34,609 bases of DNA from Armatimonadota bacterium. Lineage in GTDB: Bacteria; Armatimonadota; Fimbriimonadia; Fimbriimonadales; GBS-DC. The notes beneath the pieces are model-generated. The model made no database searches and was not told the origin of the DNA. It saw nothing but the letters and a program-made list of their open reading frames with translations. The stretch spans positions 1 through 34,609 of the forward strand of contig JAUQOS010000016.1 in NCBI GenBank assembly GCA_030550775.1, in the 5' to 3' direction. A program made the translations under genes and the position numbers. Numbering within the stretch: position 1 is the first letter of the stretch; the number at the start of each line of letters is the position of its first letter. Shown here piece by piece: positions 22,167-29,558 of this stretch.

Positions 22167-22271
22167 GTGTAGCGTCGGCGTTGCACCGAAGATGCATCAG
22201 CGAGACGCTGGCGCTACGCCCATCGGTGTCCTCACCGACGAAACATCGGCGCGTCGGCGTCCTCGCCGACG
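22167..22271. repeat. Dispersed palindromic repeat, family C, cluster before glmM
   Basis: Three related pieces lie in tandem: AGCGTCGGCGTTGCACCGA (22171-22189), CATCGGTG-TCCT-CACCGACG (22221-22240) and CGTCGGCG-TCCT-CGCCGACG (22252-22271). The last is a perfect hairpin with the same TCCT loop as the middle one. The core matches 9741-9781. The cluster ends 24 bases before the glmM ATG and so lies in its leader. Confidence 0.65.
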
Positions 22272-22295
22272 ATTACCAACATCCGCCTACCAACG

Positions 22296-23660
22296 ATGCG
22301 ACACTACTTCGGAACCGACGGTGTTCGTGGCGTGGCGAACGATCTGCTCACGCCCGACTTTGCGCTTCGCTTGGGGCGCGCGATTGCACAACAACTGTTG
22401 GAGACCGTTCCGCACCATCCCCCGCGCGTGCTGATTGGGCGCGACCCGCGCCGCAGCGGCGCAATGCTGGAAGCCGCGCTCACCAGCGGCTTGTGCGCTT
22501 TGGGGGTGCAAGTCACTTCCGCAGGCGTGGTGCCCACTCCCGCCATCGCCTACCTCACGCGTGAAGGGCACTACGATTTGGGCATCGTCATCTCCGCTTC
22601 CCACAACCCTGCCCACGATAACGGCATCAAACTCATCGGGGGCGACGGCTACAAGTTCCCCGACGAGTACGAAGCGCACATCGAAGCCCGCCTCTTGGGC
22701 GCGCCTGAGCCGTTTCCATACCCTCCGCCCGAACGAATCGGGCGTTGGCACTACGACCCCCGCGAGAGCGAGCAATATTTGCTATTTTTGCTGCACCTGA
22801 TGCGCGAGTTGACGGGCGAGCGCGAGCCGCTGCGCGGTGTTCATATCGTCGTTGACTGTGCCAACGGGGCTGCCAGCGCATACGCCCCTGCCCTGCTGCA
22901 CGAACTCGGCGCGAAAGTGAGCACGTTCCACGCCGAACCCGACGGCGATAACATCAATCGCGACTGCGGTTCCACACACCTCACAACCCTACAACGCGCA
23001 GTGCTGGAAACCAACGCCGATCTCGGCGTGGCATATGACGGCGATGCCGACCGCGCCTTGTTCTGCGACGAACAGGGCGACCCCGTCGACGGCGACGCGA
23101 TTATGACCCTCTGGGCACTCACACGCCATCACCAGCAAACGCTCAATCCGCCCGTTGTGGTCGCCACCGAGATGAGCAACCTCGGCATGCAACGCCGCTT
23201 GGAAGCCGAAGGCATTCAGCTACACCGCACCAAAGTGGGCGACCGCTATGTGGCAGAAGCGATGCGCTACAACGGCGCGCTCATCGGCGGCGAGCAATCG
23301 GGGCATATCATCTTCCGCGAACGCGCCACTACAGGCGACGGGCTTATCACCACCCTCGAAGTGCTGAACCTGTACCTACACTACCAAAAGCCCTTCTCTG
23401 AGATCGCCCACCCGTTTGAGCCGTACCCGCAAAAACTGATCACCATCCCCGTGCGCGACAAACACGCTTGGCAAACCCATCCCGACATCCAAGCGCAGAT
23501 TCGCGCAGCCGAGCAACTATTGGGCACGCGCGGGCGGCTCAATGTGCGCGCCTCGGGTACCGAAAACGCCATCCGCATTATGGCGGAAGCTGAAACGCTG
23601 GAGCTGGTGGAAGCAGCGCTGACGCCCGTTGCGGAAGCCGTGCGCCGCGCACTGGGCTAA
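22296..23660 (+). CDS. glmM: Phosphoglucosamine mutase
   Basis: GlmM converts glucosamine-6-phosphate to glucosamine-1-phosphate for UDP-GlcNAc and peptidoglycan synthesis. From ATG 22296 the protein has 454 residues, the family length. The N-terminal FGTDGVRGVAN, the phosphoserine loop SASHNP with Ser102 (the same number as in E. coli GlmM), the Mg2+ loop DGDADR (about 248-253), GGEQSGHIIF (about 330) and the phosphate-binding RASGTENAIRIMAE near the C-terminus are all intact. No SD precedes the ATG, and no good -10 lies close by; the upstream leader is repeat family C. Confidence 0.95.
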   Translation: MRHYFGTDGVRGVANDLLTPDFALRLGRAIAQQLLETVPHHPPRVLIGRDPRRSGAMLEAALTSGLCALGVQVTSAGVVPTPAIAYLTREGHYDLGIVISASHNPAHDNGIKLIGGDGYKFPDEYEAHIEARLLGAPEPFPYPPPERIGRWHYDPRESEQYLLFLLHLMRELTGEREPLRGVHIVVDCANGAASAYAPALLHELGAKVSTFHAEPDGDNINRDCGSTHLTTLQRAVLETNADLGVAYDGDADRALFCDEQGDPVDGDAIMTLWALTRHHQQTLNPPVVVATEMSNLGMQRRLEAEGIQLHRTKVGDRYVAEAMRYNGALIGGEQSGHIIFRERATTGDGLITTLEVLNLYLHYQKPFSEIAHPFEPYPQKLITIPVRDKHAWQTHPDIQAQIRAAEQLLGTRGRLNVRASGTENAIRIMAEAETLELVEAALTPVAEAVRRALG

Positions 23661-23704
23661 GCGCAATCTCAGCTTCAGGTAGCTTATTTGCTGGTGAGCG
23701 CGCG

Positions 23705-23848
23705 ATGGCGCAGATTACTGCGCCGAACCAGCGCACGGAACAGCCACCACGCTTTAGGTTCAGCCGCGAAGCGTATGAACTTATGGCGCCCATGGGGCTG
23801 TTTGAAGGCGAGCAACTGATTGAAGGCGAGGTGATTAAGCAAGCGTGA
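23705..23848 (+). pseudogene. N-terminal remnant of a Uma2 (DUF820) family endonuclease
   Basis: This 47-codon frame starts with ATG 23705 and ends at TGA 23848. Its second half reads PPRFRFSREAYELMAPMGLF, then EGEQLIEGEVIKQA. That matches the start of Uma2 proteins (RFTVDEYERM..G.F....R.ELIEGE.V), which normally continue for about 140 more residues with the PD-(D/E)XK-like core. The core is missing, so this is a truncated copy, probably nonfunctional. Uma2 genes are often present in dozens of copies in cyanobacteria and Armatimonadota, so a decaying copy is unsurprising. It lies between glmM and the minus-strand cyclase gene. Confidence 0.7.
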
Positions 23849-23880
23849 GCCAACGCGGGAGTCGGCTTTTCCCGGCGTAT

Positions 23881-24513
23881 TTATCCCAGCGTGCGCAGCG
23901 CCACGCGCGCGGGCGCACCATCGGCACCCTCAATCAGCAGCGGCATACAAATCAGCTCATAAGCGCCTGCCTCTACGCCGTCTAAGTTCAGCCCCTCAAT
24001 AATCACCTTGCCTGCGCCGCACAAAATCTGGTGTACCTTCGGCTCAGGCACACCGTACCGCTCAATAGAAAGGTAATCCACGCCCACCACATCAATGGCG
24101 TGGCGCACAATCCACTCCGCGGCGTCAGGCGTGAGCGCAACGTAGTTCGCGTCAAAGTCTGTGGCAGTTGCCCAACGCGCGCTGTTATCGGTTCTGAGAA
24201 GCAAGCGCGTGGTCGTGGGCGGAATGTTGGCACTCGCTAATACCTCTGCGGTAATCTGTGGATAGCCTCGCAGGTCTGCCACCCACGCATAGCCGATAAG
24301 GCGCGCAAGCGGAATCTCGTGTACACGCTTGCCTCCTTCGTGAAAGTGCCATGGTGCGTCGATGTGCGTGCCTGTGTGCGTGCCCAGGCGCAATGCGGAG
24401 CCGTTGGCGAGCGCGCCGTCGGCAATCCGCGCAACGGGCGTTAACTCAAACGGCGGGTCGCCCGGATAGGTCGGCATTGGCTGACGCAGCGCAACGCTGA
24501 TGTCGATAATCAT
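23881..24513 (-). CDS. Cyclase family protein (kynurenine formamidase-like)
   Basis: The 210-residue protein shows the family signature HTGTHIDAPWHF, in which two His and one Asp bind a metal, plus DISVALRQPMPTYPGDPP at the N-terminus and VGVDYLSIE with PEPKVHQILCGAGKVIIEGLNL further on. This fits the KynB/Cyclase fold of metal-dependent hydrolases, whose members cleave N-formylkynurenine or other amides and esters. No other kynurenine gene is present, so the substrate is open. It lies 15 bases downstream of the MBL gene but has its own -10 box (24522-24527) and no SD, so a separate leaderless message is likely. Confidence 0.85.
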   Translation of the reverse strand: MIIDISVALRQPMPTYPGDPPFELTPVARIADGALANGSALRLGTHTGTHIDAPWHFHEGGKRVHEIPLARLIGYAWVADLRGYPQITAEVLASANIPPTTTRLLLRTDNSARWATATDFDANYVALTPDAAEWIVRHAIDVVGVDYLSIERYGVPEPKVHQILCGAGKVIIEGLNLDGVEAGAYELICMPLLIEGADGAPARVALRTLG

Positions 24514-24521
24514 CAGCGATG

Positions 24522-24527
24522 ATTGTA
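24522..24527 (-). promoter_or_regulatory. -10 box of leaderless promoter for the cyclase gene
   Basis: GG-TACAAT on the minus strand ends 8 bases before the ATG at 24513. It begins one base after the stop codon of the upstream MBL gene, so its -35 region lies inside that gene. Confidence 0.55.
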
Positions 24528-24528
24528 C

Positions 24529-25293
24529 CTACTCTAACTCGACCACCTGTCCATCGTAGGCGAGTTCCATACCTTCGGGCAGCTCGGCGTTGGTGGTTTC
24601 GTAGTCTAAGTCGTGGGTAAGGTGGGTAAACAGCGTGCGCGCAGGCTTGAGTTCAGTGGCGACCTCGATTGCCTTCGCTAAATGAAAGTGCGTGGGGTGG
24701 GGTTCGCGACGCAGCGCGTCCAAGATGAGCAGTTTTAGCCCTTGCAGTCGCTCCCAGGTGTCAGGCGGAATGTAGCTGACATCGGTTACATAGGCGAAAT
24801 CGCCGATGCGAAACGCCAAGATCGGCATCTCGCCATGGAACACGCGCAACGGCTCAATCGTTAGCGTGCCAATCTCGAGCACGCCCGTGATTTCGCGAAA
24901 CTCAATCTGTGGGATGCTGACGCCAGGAGGGTAGGGGAAGAAAATATATCGGAACACGCGCTTGAGGTCGTCTAACGCGCTGGCTTCCGCGTAAACGGGT
25001 ACGGTGCGCCCTGTGTAGATTGTGAACCCGCGAATGTCATCCAGCCCCATGATATGGTCGGCGTGGGTGTGGGTGATCAGCACGGCGTCTAAGTGTTGGT
25101 CTAAGCCTGTGCGCAGCAGCTGCAAGCGTAGTTCGGGCGGGGCATCAATCAAGATTTGGGTCTCGCCGTGCTGGATGTGGATGCTGGGGCGCGTGCGATG
25201 GTTGCGCGGGTCCGTGGAGGTACACACAGCGCACCGACAGCCCAGTTGCGGCACGCCCATTGAGGTGCCACAGCCCAGCACGGTGATGCGCAC
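24529..25293 (-). CDS. MBL-fold metallo-hydrolase, PhnP-like
   Basis: The 254-residue protein has the metallo-beta-lactamase motif THTHADH with the preceding GCGTSMGVPQLGC, and later HGEMPILAFRIG, YVTDVSYIP and PHPTHFHLAKA. The N-terminal CRCAVC cysteines resemble the structural zinc site of PhnP, a cyclic-ribose phosphodiesterase of phosphonate use. No phn genes are nearby, so it is more likely a general phosphodiesterase. It starts with GTG, directly after the plsX stop (TAAGTG), with its SD GGAGGG inside the end of plsX, so it is translationally coupled to plsX. Confidence 0.88.
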   Translation of the reverse strand: MRITVLGCGTSMGVPQLGCRCAVCTSTDPRNHRTRPSIHIQHGETQILIDAPPELRLQLLRTGLDQHLDAVLITHTHADHIMGLDDIRGFTIYTGRTVPVYAEASALDDLKRVFRYIFFPYPPGVSIPQIEFREITGVLEIGTLTIEPLRVFHGEMPILAFRIGDFAYVTDVSYIPPDTWERLQGLKLLILDALRREPHPTHFHLAKAIEVATELKPARTLFTHLTHDLDYETTNAELPEGMELAYDGQVVELE

Positions 25294-26301
25294 TTAGCCC
25301 TCCTTCTCTTGATGGAGCAGAGTGAGTGCGTGGCGCAAAGTAGGCACGAGCCGGTTTGCCACTGCTTGGGCGGCGACGGCGATTGCTTGGCGCACGGCAT
25401 AGCGGTCGGAGCGTCCGTGCCCGATGATGCACACCCCATCCACGCCCAGCAGGGGCGCACCTCCCCACTCGCGATAGTCTAAGCGGCGCCGGATACGCCC
25501 AAACGCTGGGCGCAACAACGCCAGCGGCACGCGGTTGAGCGGATTGCGCATCAGCTCCTCTTTGACCACTTTCATTACGATTTCCGCCACGCCTTCGCTG
25601 GTCTTGAGAAAGACATTGCCCACGAAGCCGTCGCACACCACCACATCGGCGATGCCCTCAAAAAAGCTCTTGCCCTCTACATTGCCCACGAATTCGTCTT
25701 TGAGTTGGCTTTTGAGCAGTTGGTAGGCTTCCTTCGTGACGCTGTTGCCTTTGGTGGCTTCCTCGCCGATGTTGAGCAGCCCCACGCGCGGGTTAGGGAT
25801 TTCCAGCACTTGTGCGGCGTAGATTTGCCCCATCAGCGCGAAATCAAGCAGGTGGCGCGGGGTGCTATCGACGGTGGCGCCGCTGTCCAGCAAGACGCAG
25901 CGCCCCGCGTAAGTGGGCAGCACTGTGGCGATGGCGGGGCGGTCTACATAGGGTAGGCTACCCCACAGGAGTTTAGCAGCGACGCCCACCGCGCCCGTGT
26001 TGCCCATTGACACTAACGCATCCGCTTTGCCCTCTTTGACAAGTTTGGCAGCTACCACCAACGACGAGTCACGCTTGCGTCGGATTGCCATCACGGGGGC
26101 ATCGTCCATCGTGATGACTTGCGAAGCGTGGTGTAGGGTGAGATTCGGTGGGCGTCCGCGCGCGGGCAGGAGCGGCTCAATTTGCGCGGTGTCGCCCACC
26201 AAGATGATCTCAAAGCTCACTTGGCGTGCCGATTCCAGCGCGCCGGCGACAATCTCGTGCGGGGCGTGGTCGCCCCCCATCGCGTCGACAGCGATTCGCA
26301 T
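25294..26301 (-). CDS. plsX: Phosphate acyltransferase PlsX
   Basis: PlsX makes acyl-phosphate from acyl-ACP, the first step of phospholipid synthesis in the PlsX-PlsY route. The 335-residue protein starts RIAVDAMGGDHAPHEIVAGA, the family hallmark. Further motifs are SMGNTGAVGVAAKLLWG, LLNIGEEATKGN, FVGNVEGKSFFEGIADVVVC and CDGFVGNVFLKTSEG. It follows rpmF by 3 bases in the widespread yceD-rpmF-plsX operon. fabH or plsY, often next, are absent here; the MBL gene takes that place. Confidence 0.95.
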   Translation of the reverse strand: MRIAVDAMGGDHAPHEIVAGALESARQVSFEIILVGDTAQIEPLLPARGRPPNLTLHHASQVITMDDAPVMAIRRKRDSSLVVAAKLVKEGKADALVSMGNTGAVGVAAKLLWGSLPYVDRPAIATVLPTYAGRCVLLDSGATVDSTPRHLLDFALMGQIYAAQVLEIPNPRVGLLNIGEEATKGNSVTKEAYQLLKSQLKDEFVGNVEGKSFFEGIADVVVCDGFVGNVFLKTSEGVAEIVMKVVKEELMRNPLNRVPLALLRPAFGRIRRRLDYREWGGAPLLGVDGVCIIGHGRSDRYAVRQAIAVAAQAVANRLVPTLRHALTLLHQEKEG

Positions 26302-26304
26302 CGC

Positions 26305-26505
26305 TTAATCTTCCGACACAATACCTTCGGTGATGGCGACTTCGTACTTGCGTTTCTTATAGTAACCGCACACGGGGCACGCGCGATGAGGCAGCACCAT
26401 CGCGCCGCAGTGCGTGCAGCGGCTCAAACCGGGCAGCTCCAGCTTGTAGTGGGTGCGCCGTTTGGCGCCCCGTGCGTGCGAGTGGCGTCGTTTTGGGTTC
26501 GCCAT
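26305..26505 (-). CDS. rpmF: 50S ribosomal protein L32
   Basis: The protein has 66 residues, starting at ATG after AAGGAGGAAACGGCT. The N-terminus ANPKRRHSHARGAKRRTHYK is typical. The zinc-binding form is present: CTHC and CPVC (CxxC...CxxC) with HRACPVCGYYKKRK. It lies between yceD and plsX, as in many bacteria, linking ribosome and lipid synthesis. Confidence 0.95.
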   Translation of the reverse strand: MANPKRRHSHARGAKRRTHYKLELPGLSRCTHCGAMVLPHRACPVCGYYKKRKYEVAITEGIVSED

Positions 26506-26529
26506 AGCCGTTTCCTCCTTGTGCGTAGT

Positions 26530-27069
26530 TTACTCTTCGCTGCTATACCACGCGCGCGCCAGCAACTCGAAGGCGGGATGCCCTAAGCGCGGCGCGCAGC
26601 TGCAAGTGCCCTCGTTGAGGTTCTGCCCACAGGAAGGGCACAGCCCCTTGCAGTCAGGCTTGCACACCGGCGCAATCGGCATCTCCAACCACAAGTACTG
26701 ACGCAGCAAGTCATCAGCGTACAAATAGTTCCCCTCAAATACGGGGAATGAGTCCCGATCTTCCACTTCGGCATAGCCATACGCGCTCAGCCCAGCCGGC
26801 GTGCCCACCAGCGGGAACTCCTCGTGGATTTCGAACTCCACGGGCAGCTGGTAGAAGTTCAAACAGCGTCCGCACTCCAGCCACACAGTGGTCTTGAAAG
26901 TCCCCGAAATGCGCAGGATGCGTCCGCCGCTTTCAGCCACTAAAGTACCGCGTATCGGCTCTGCCAGCGGGGGAGCCTCTTCCCGCTCCAACCAAAGCTC
27001 GATCGGGAACTCCAAGCGTCGTCCCGGATGCTGGACGACATCGTTCAAATCCAAGCGATATGTGCTCAT
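26530..27069 (-). CDS. yceD: YceD/DUF177 family protein
   Basis: The 179-residue protein starts at ATG 27069 after GGGGGAGC, chosen over a longer frame to 27252 that runs through the promoter. YceD proteins are linked to 23S rRNA and ribosome assembly and usually precede rpmF. It shows the two-cysteine site LECGRCLNFY and a C-terminal cysteine cluster (CKPDCKGLCPSCGQNLNEG, then CSC), with FPVFEGNYLYADDLLRQYL between. It heads the yceD-rpmF-plsX-MBL operon, which reads from the promoter at 27107-27135. Confidence 0.9.
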   Translation of the reverse strand: MSTYRLDLNDVVQHPGRRLEFPIELWLEREEAPPLAEPIRGTLVAESGGRILRISGTFKTTVWLECGRCLNFYQLPVEFEIHEEFPLVGTPAGLSAYGYAEVEDRDSFPVFEGNYLYADDLLRQYLWLEMPIAPVCKPDCKGLCPSCGQNLNEGTCSCAPRLGHPAFELLARAWYSSEE

Positions 27070-27106
27070 GGCAGCTCCCCCTGTAGCCTGCTGGCTACGA
27101 GCGAAA

Positions 27107-27135
27107 AGTATACCCCATGAGTGCGTTAGAGGCAA
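27107..27135 (-). promoter_or_regulatory. Promoter of the yceD-rpmF-plsX operon
   Basis: On the minus strand, TTGCCT (27130-27135) and TATACT (27107-27112) are 17 bases apart. The leader to yceD is about 30 bases and carries an SD. Confidence 0.7.
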
Positions 27136-27243
27136 CACAATTGCACAAGCGACGCCCCTGTGGACATTCGGTGAAAAAGCCCTCCTGCCAGCACGCGATT
27201 CTCTCAGCGGGTGCCTACGGACGGTGGTAGCAACACAGCGCGG

Positions 27244-27249
27244 TATAAT
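27244..27249 (+). promoter_or_regulatory. -10 box for the RNase HI gene
   Basis: GCGG-TATAAT lies 102 bases before the ATG at 27352. No -35 is evident. Confidence 0.45.
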
Positions 27250-27351
27250 CATCGCGCATTTGACTGGCGTACCCTGACGCGCTTGCTGCTTGGGCGGTGT
27301 CTGGCGTCAGTTGTTTCGCGCAAACCTCTCTTTTGGAAGAGGGATGGGCAA

Positions 27352-27792
27352 ATGAAAATCTACCTATACACGGACGGCGCTTCCATTGGCAATCCGGGCG
27401 CGGCAGGAATTGCCTATTTGTTGAAAGACGAACAGGGCAACATTATCAGGCAAGGGCGCGAGCCGATTGGAACCGCCACCAACAACCAAGCGGAGTATCG
27501 CGCGTTGTTGCGTGGGTTGGAACTGGCGCGCCAAGCGGGCGCGGATGTCGTGGAATGGTTCTCGGACAGCGAGCTGCTGGTGCGTCAGTGGACGGGTGCT
27601 TACCAAGTCAAGTCGCCCCAGCTGCATTCATTGATGCAGCAGGCGCGCGCGCTGGCAAGTGGCATCACGGTTGTGCCCCATGCAGTGCCGCGCAACAGCC
27701 TACCCGAAATGCGTCAGGTCGATTCGTGGGCGCGCCGCGTGGCTAAGGGGCACTTGAAACCGCATCGCACTGCGCCCCGCACGCACCCTTAG
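27352..27792 (+). CDS. rnhA: Ribonuclease HI family protein
   Basis: RNase HI cleaves RNA in RNA-DNA hybrids. From ATG 27352 (after GAGGGATGGG) the protein has 146 residues. The catalytic acids are Asp8 (YTDGAS), Glu48 (NNQAEYRALL), Asp72 (FSDSELLVRQ) and Asp124 (QVDSWARR). It belongs to the compact type seen in archaea and Gram-positives, without the E. coli basic protrusion. A longer frame from 27211 exists but spans the promoter region. The final TTAG is shared with the stop of the convergent AAA ATPase gene. Confidence 0.9.
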   Translation: MKIYLYTDGASIGNPGAAGIAYLLKDEQGNIIRQGREPIGTATNNQAEYRALLRGLELARQAGADVVEWFSDSELLVRQWTGAYQVKSPQLHSLMQQARALASGITVVPHAVPRNSLPEMRQVDSWARRVAKGHLKPHRTAPRTHP

Positions 27793-29336
27793 CGTCCGCG
27801 AGCCTTCTTCGTGCGGCGGGCGGTGGATTGACTGCGAGCTGCGCTGCTAGCAGGGCGCGTGCGCATCTGCGCCCACTGACGCAACGCTTCAATCTCCTCA
27901 CGCATCATCACCGACAAGGGCACCGTGTGGCGGATTTCCTCCAGCATATCCTCGGTGGTAAGGTCGCGCCCTGCGTCAAAAGCTGTGAACAGCCCCGCCA
28001 CCACCACTTGTTCGATTTCCGCCCCCGAGAAGCCCTCGGTGGCGCGTGCCAGCCGCTTGAGGTCAAACTGCTCGGGGTTGCGTCCGCGCTTGCGCAAGTG
28101 AATCGCAAAAATCTGCTCGCGCTCAGACTGGGTGGGTAGGTCCAAGAAAAAGATTTCATCAAATCGCCCCTTGCGTAGGAGCTCCGGCGGAAGCTGCGAC
28201 ACATCGTTGGCAGTGGCGACCACAAACACAGGGGCGCGCTTGTCTTGCATCCAGGTGAGAAAGGTCGCAAACACGCGCGCGGTGGTGCCCGAGTCGGAGA
28301 CGCCAGAGCCTTGCACGCCCGCAAAGCCTTTTTCCAACTCGTCTATCCACAGGATGCATGGAGCGACCGCCTCCGCCACGCGAATGGCTAAGCGCATGTT
28401 CGCTTCCGACGCGCCTACTAGACTGCCGAACACACGCCCCACATCCAAGCGGAGCATCGGCAAGCCCCACAAGTTGGCAATCGCTTTGGCGGTGAGGCTC
28501 TTGCCCGTGCCCTGCACACCCAGCAGCAGCACGCCCTTCGGCGCAGGTAGCCCGAATGCGCGCGCCTCCTGCGTCAGCGCCGCCCGACGCTTGCGCAACC
28601 ACTCCTTGAGCAAGTCCAGTCCGCCCACATCTTGGATACTCTCAGAGGCATCGTAATACTCCAGCACGCCCGACTTGCGCACAATTTGCTTTTTCTCGCT
28701 CAGAATCGCCTCTACTTTGAGTGCCCTGTGCTCCACCACCGAGCGGGCACAGACATTTTCTATTTCATCCATCGTCAACCCCTGCGCTGCGCTAACCAAC
28801 TCATCCAACTCCTGAGGCGAAAGAGCCGTACGCACTTCGGGTTGACTGGCTTTCAGCACGAGCAGGATTTCTTGGAGTTTGTGGGCGATTTCCTCGCGCG
28901 TGGGCAAGGGCATCTCCAGCACGGTGATTTGCTTTTCCAGCTCGGGTGGCAGCTTGAGGATGGGGCTGAGGAAAATCACCGTGCGGCGCGAGCGATGTAG
29001 GCGCGGGTAAAGGTCGCGCAACAGGCGAATCACGCGCTGGTCGCTTAGGTACGGGTGGAAATCCTTGAGGATCACCAGGGCGTCTTCTTGGAGGCGCAGC
29101 AGGTGGGTGATGGCTTCCAGCTCGGGGGCGAGAGTGCGCCCCGAGGCGGCTTCGGAGGGCATCGGGATGGGCGGTTCGTAGCCGCGTGTGTAGGTCCAAA
29201 TGTGCAGGCGTTTCTGGCGTTGTTGGGCAATGTGCTTGATGAGTTCCTCCGCCCGCGCTTCCTCGGCGGTTTGTAAATAAATCAGCGGATAGCGGGCTTT
29301 GATAAGCACGCTCAGCTCGCGCTCAAAGTCGGTCAT
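27789..29336 (-). CDS. Ycf46-like AAA ATPase
   Basis: The 515-residue protein has an N-terminal degenerate ATPase-like half (about 1-210, beginning with FERELSVLIKARYPLIYLQT) and a C-terminal active AAA domain. The latter has Walker A GVQGTGKS (273-280), Walker B ILWIDEL (328-334), the second region of homology ATANDVSQLPPELLRKGRFDE, and the sensor-2 area GFSGAEIEQVV. This matches Ycf46, a protein of chloroplasts and cyanobacteria linked to CO2-use regulation but not well understood. The C-terminal tail is basic and Ser/Arg/Ala-rich, possibly for nucleic acid binding. The -10 TATACT ends 10 bases before ATG 29336 with no SD, so the mRNA is likely leaderless. Confidence 0.9.
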   Translation of the reverse strand: MTDFERELSVLIKARYPLIYLQTAEEARAEELIKHIAQQRQKRLHIWTYTRGYEPPIPMPSEAASGRTLAPELEAITHLLRLQEDALVILKDFHPYLSDQRVIRLLRDLYPRLHRSRRTVIFLSPILKLPPELEKQITVLEMPLPTREEIAHKLQEILLVLKASQPEVRTALSPQELDELVSAAQGLTMDEIENVCARSVVEHRALKVEAILSEKKQIVRKSGVLEYYDASESIQDVGGLDLLKEWLRKRRAALTQEARAFGLPAPKGVLLLGVQGTGKSLTAKAIANLWGLPMLRLDVGRVFGSLVGASEANMRLAIRVAEAVAPCILWIDELEKGFAGVQGSGVSDSGTTARVFATFLTWMQDKRAPVFVVATANDVSQLPPELLRKGRFDEIFFLDLPTQSEREQIFAIHLRKRGRNPEQFDLKRLARATEGFSGAEIEQVVVAGLFTAFDAGRDLTTEDMLEEIRHTVPLSVMMREEIEALRQWAQMRTRPASSAARSQSTARRTKKARGR

Positions 29337-29346
29337 CGCTCTTGTA

Positions 29347-29352
29347 AGTATA
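29347..29352 (-). promoter_or_regulatory. -10 box of leaderless promoter for the AAA ATPase gene
   Basis: TATACT on the minus strand ends 10 bases before ATG 29336. The imperfect palindrome GCCTACT-TG-AGTAGGC (29365-29380) covers the spacer and -35 region just upstream and could be an operator. Confidence 0.55.
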
Positions 29353-29364
29353 ACCCAAGCTGCC

Positions 29365-29462
29365 GCCTACTTGAGTAGGCGAGGTTCCTCGCTCCGCTCG
29401 GGGTGACGAACTGATTGGCTCTAGTCAGCTCTGTCATTCCGAGCCGAAGGCGGGAGATCTCG
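29365..29462. repeat. Inverted pair of family B repeats with adjacent palindrome
   Basis: GCCTACT/AGTAGGC (29365-29380) is followed by CGAGGTTCCTCGCTCCGCTC (29380-29399) with GGGGTGAC. About 28 bases later the same element appears inverted as CATTCCGAGCCGAAGGCG with GGAGATCTCG (29435-29462). The facing copies can pair into a large hairpin. A single copy lies at 12535-12562. Confidence 0.65.
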
Positions 29463-29558
29463 GTACAGTCGGCAACGCGGGTTATTACAACCCAAGTTGC
29501 TAGCTATCGGAATGGCAAAGCGGTTTTGGCGGAAGTGAAGAAGTTGCTTAGTTTGCCT

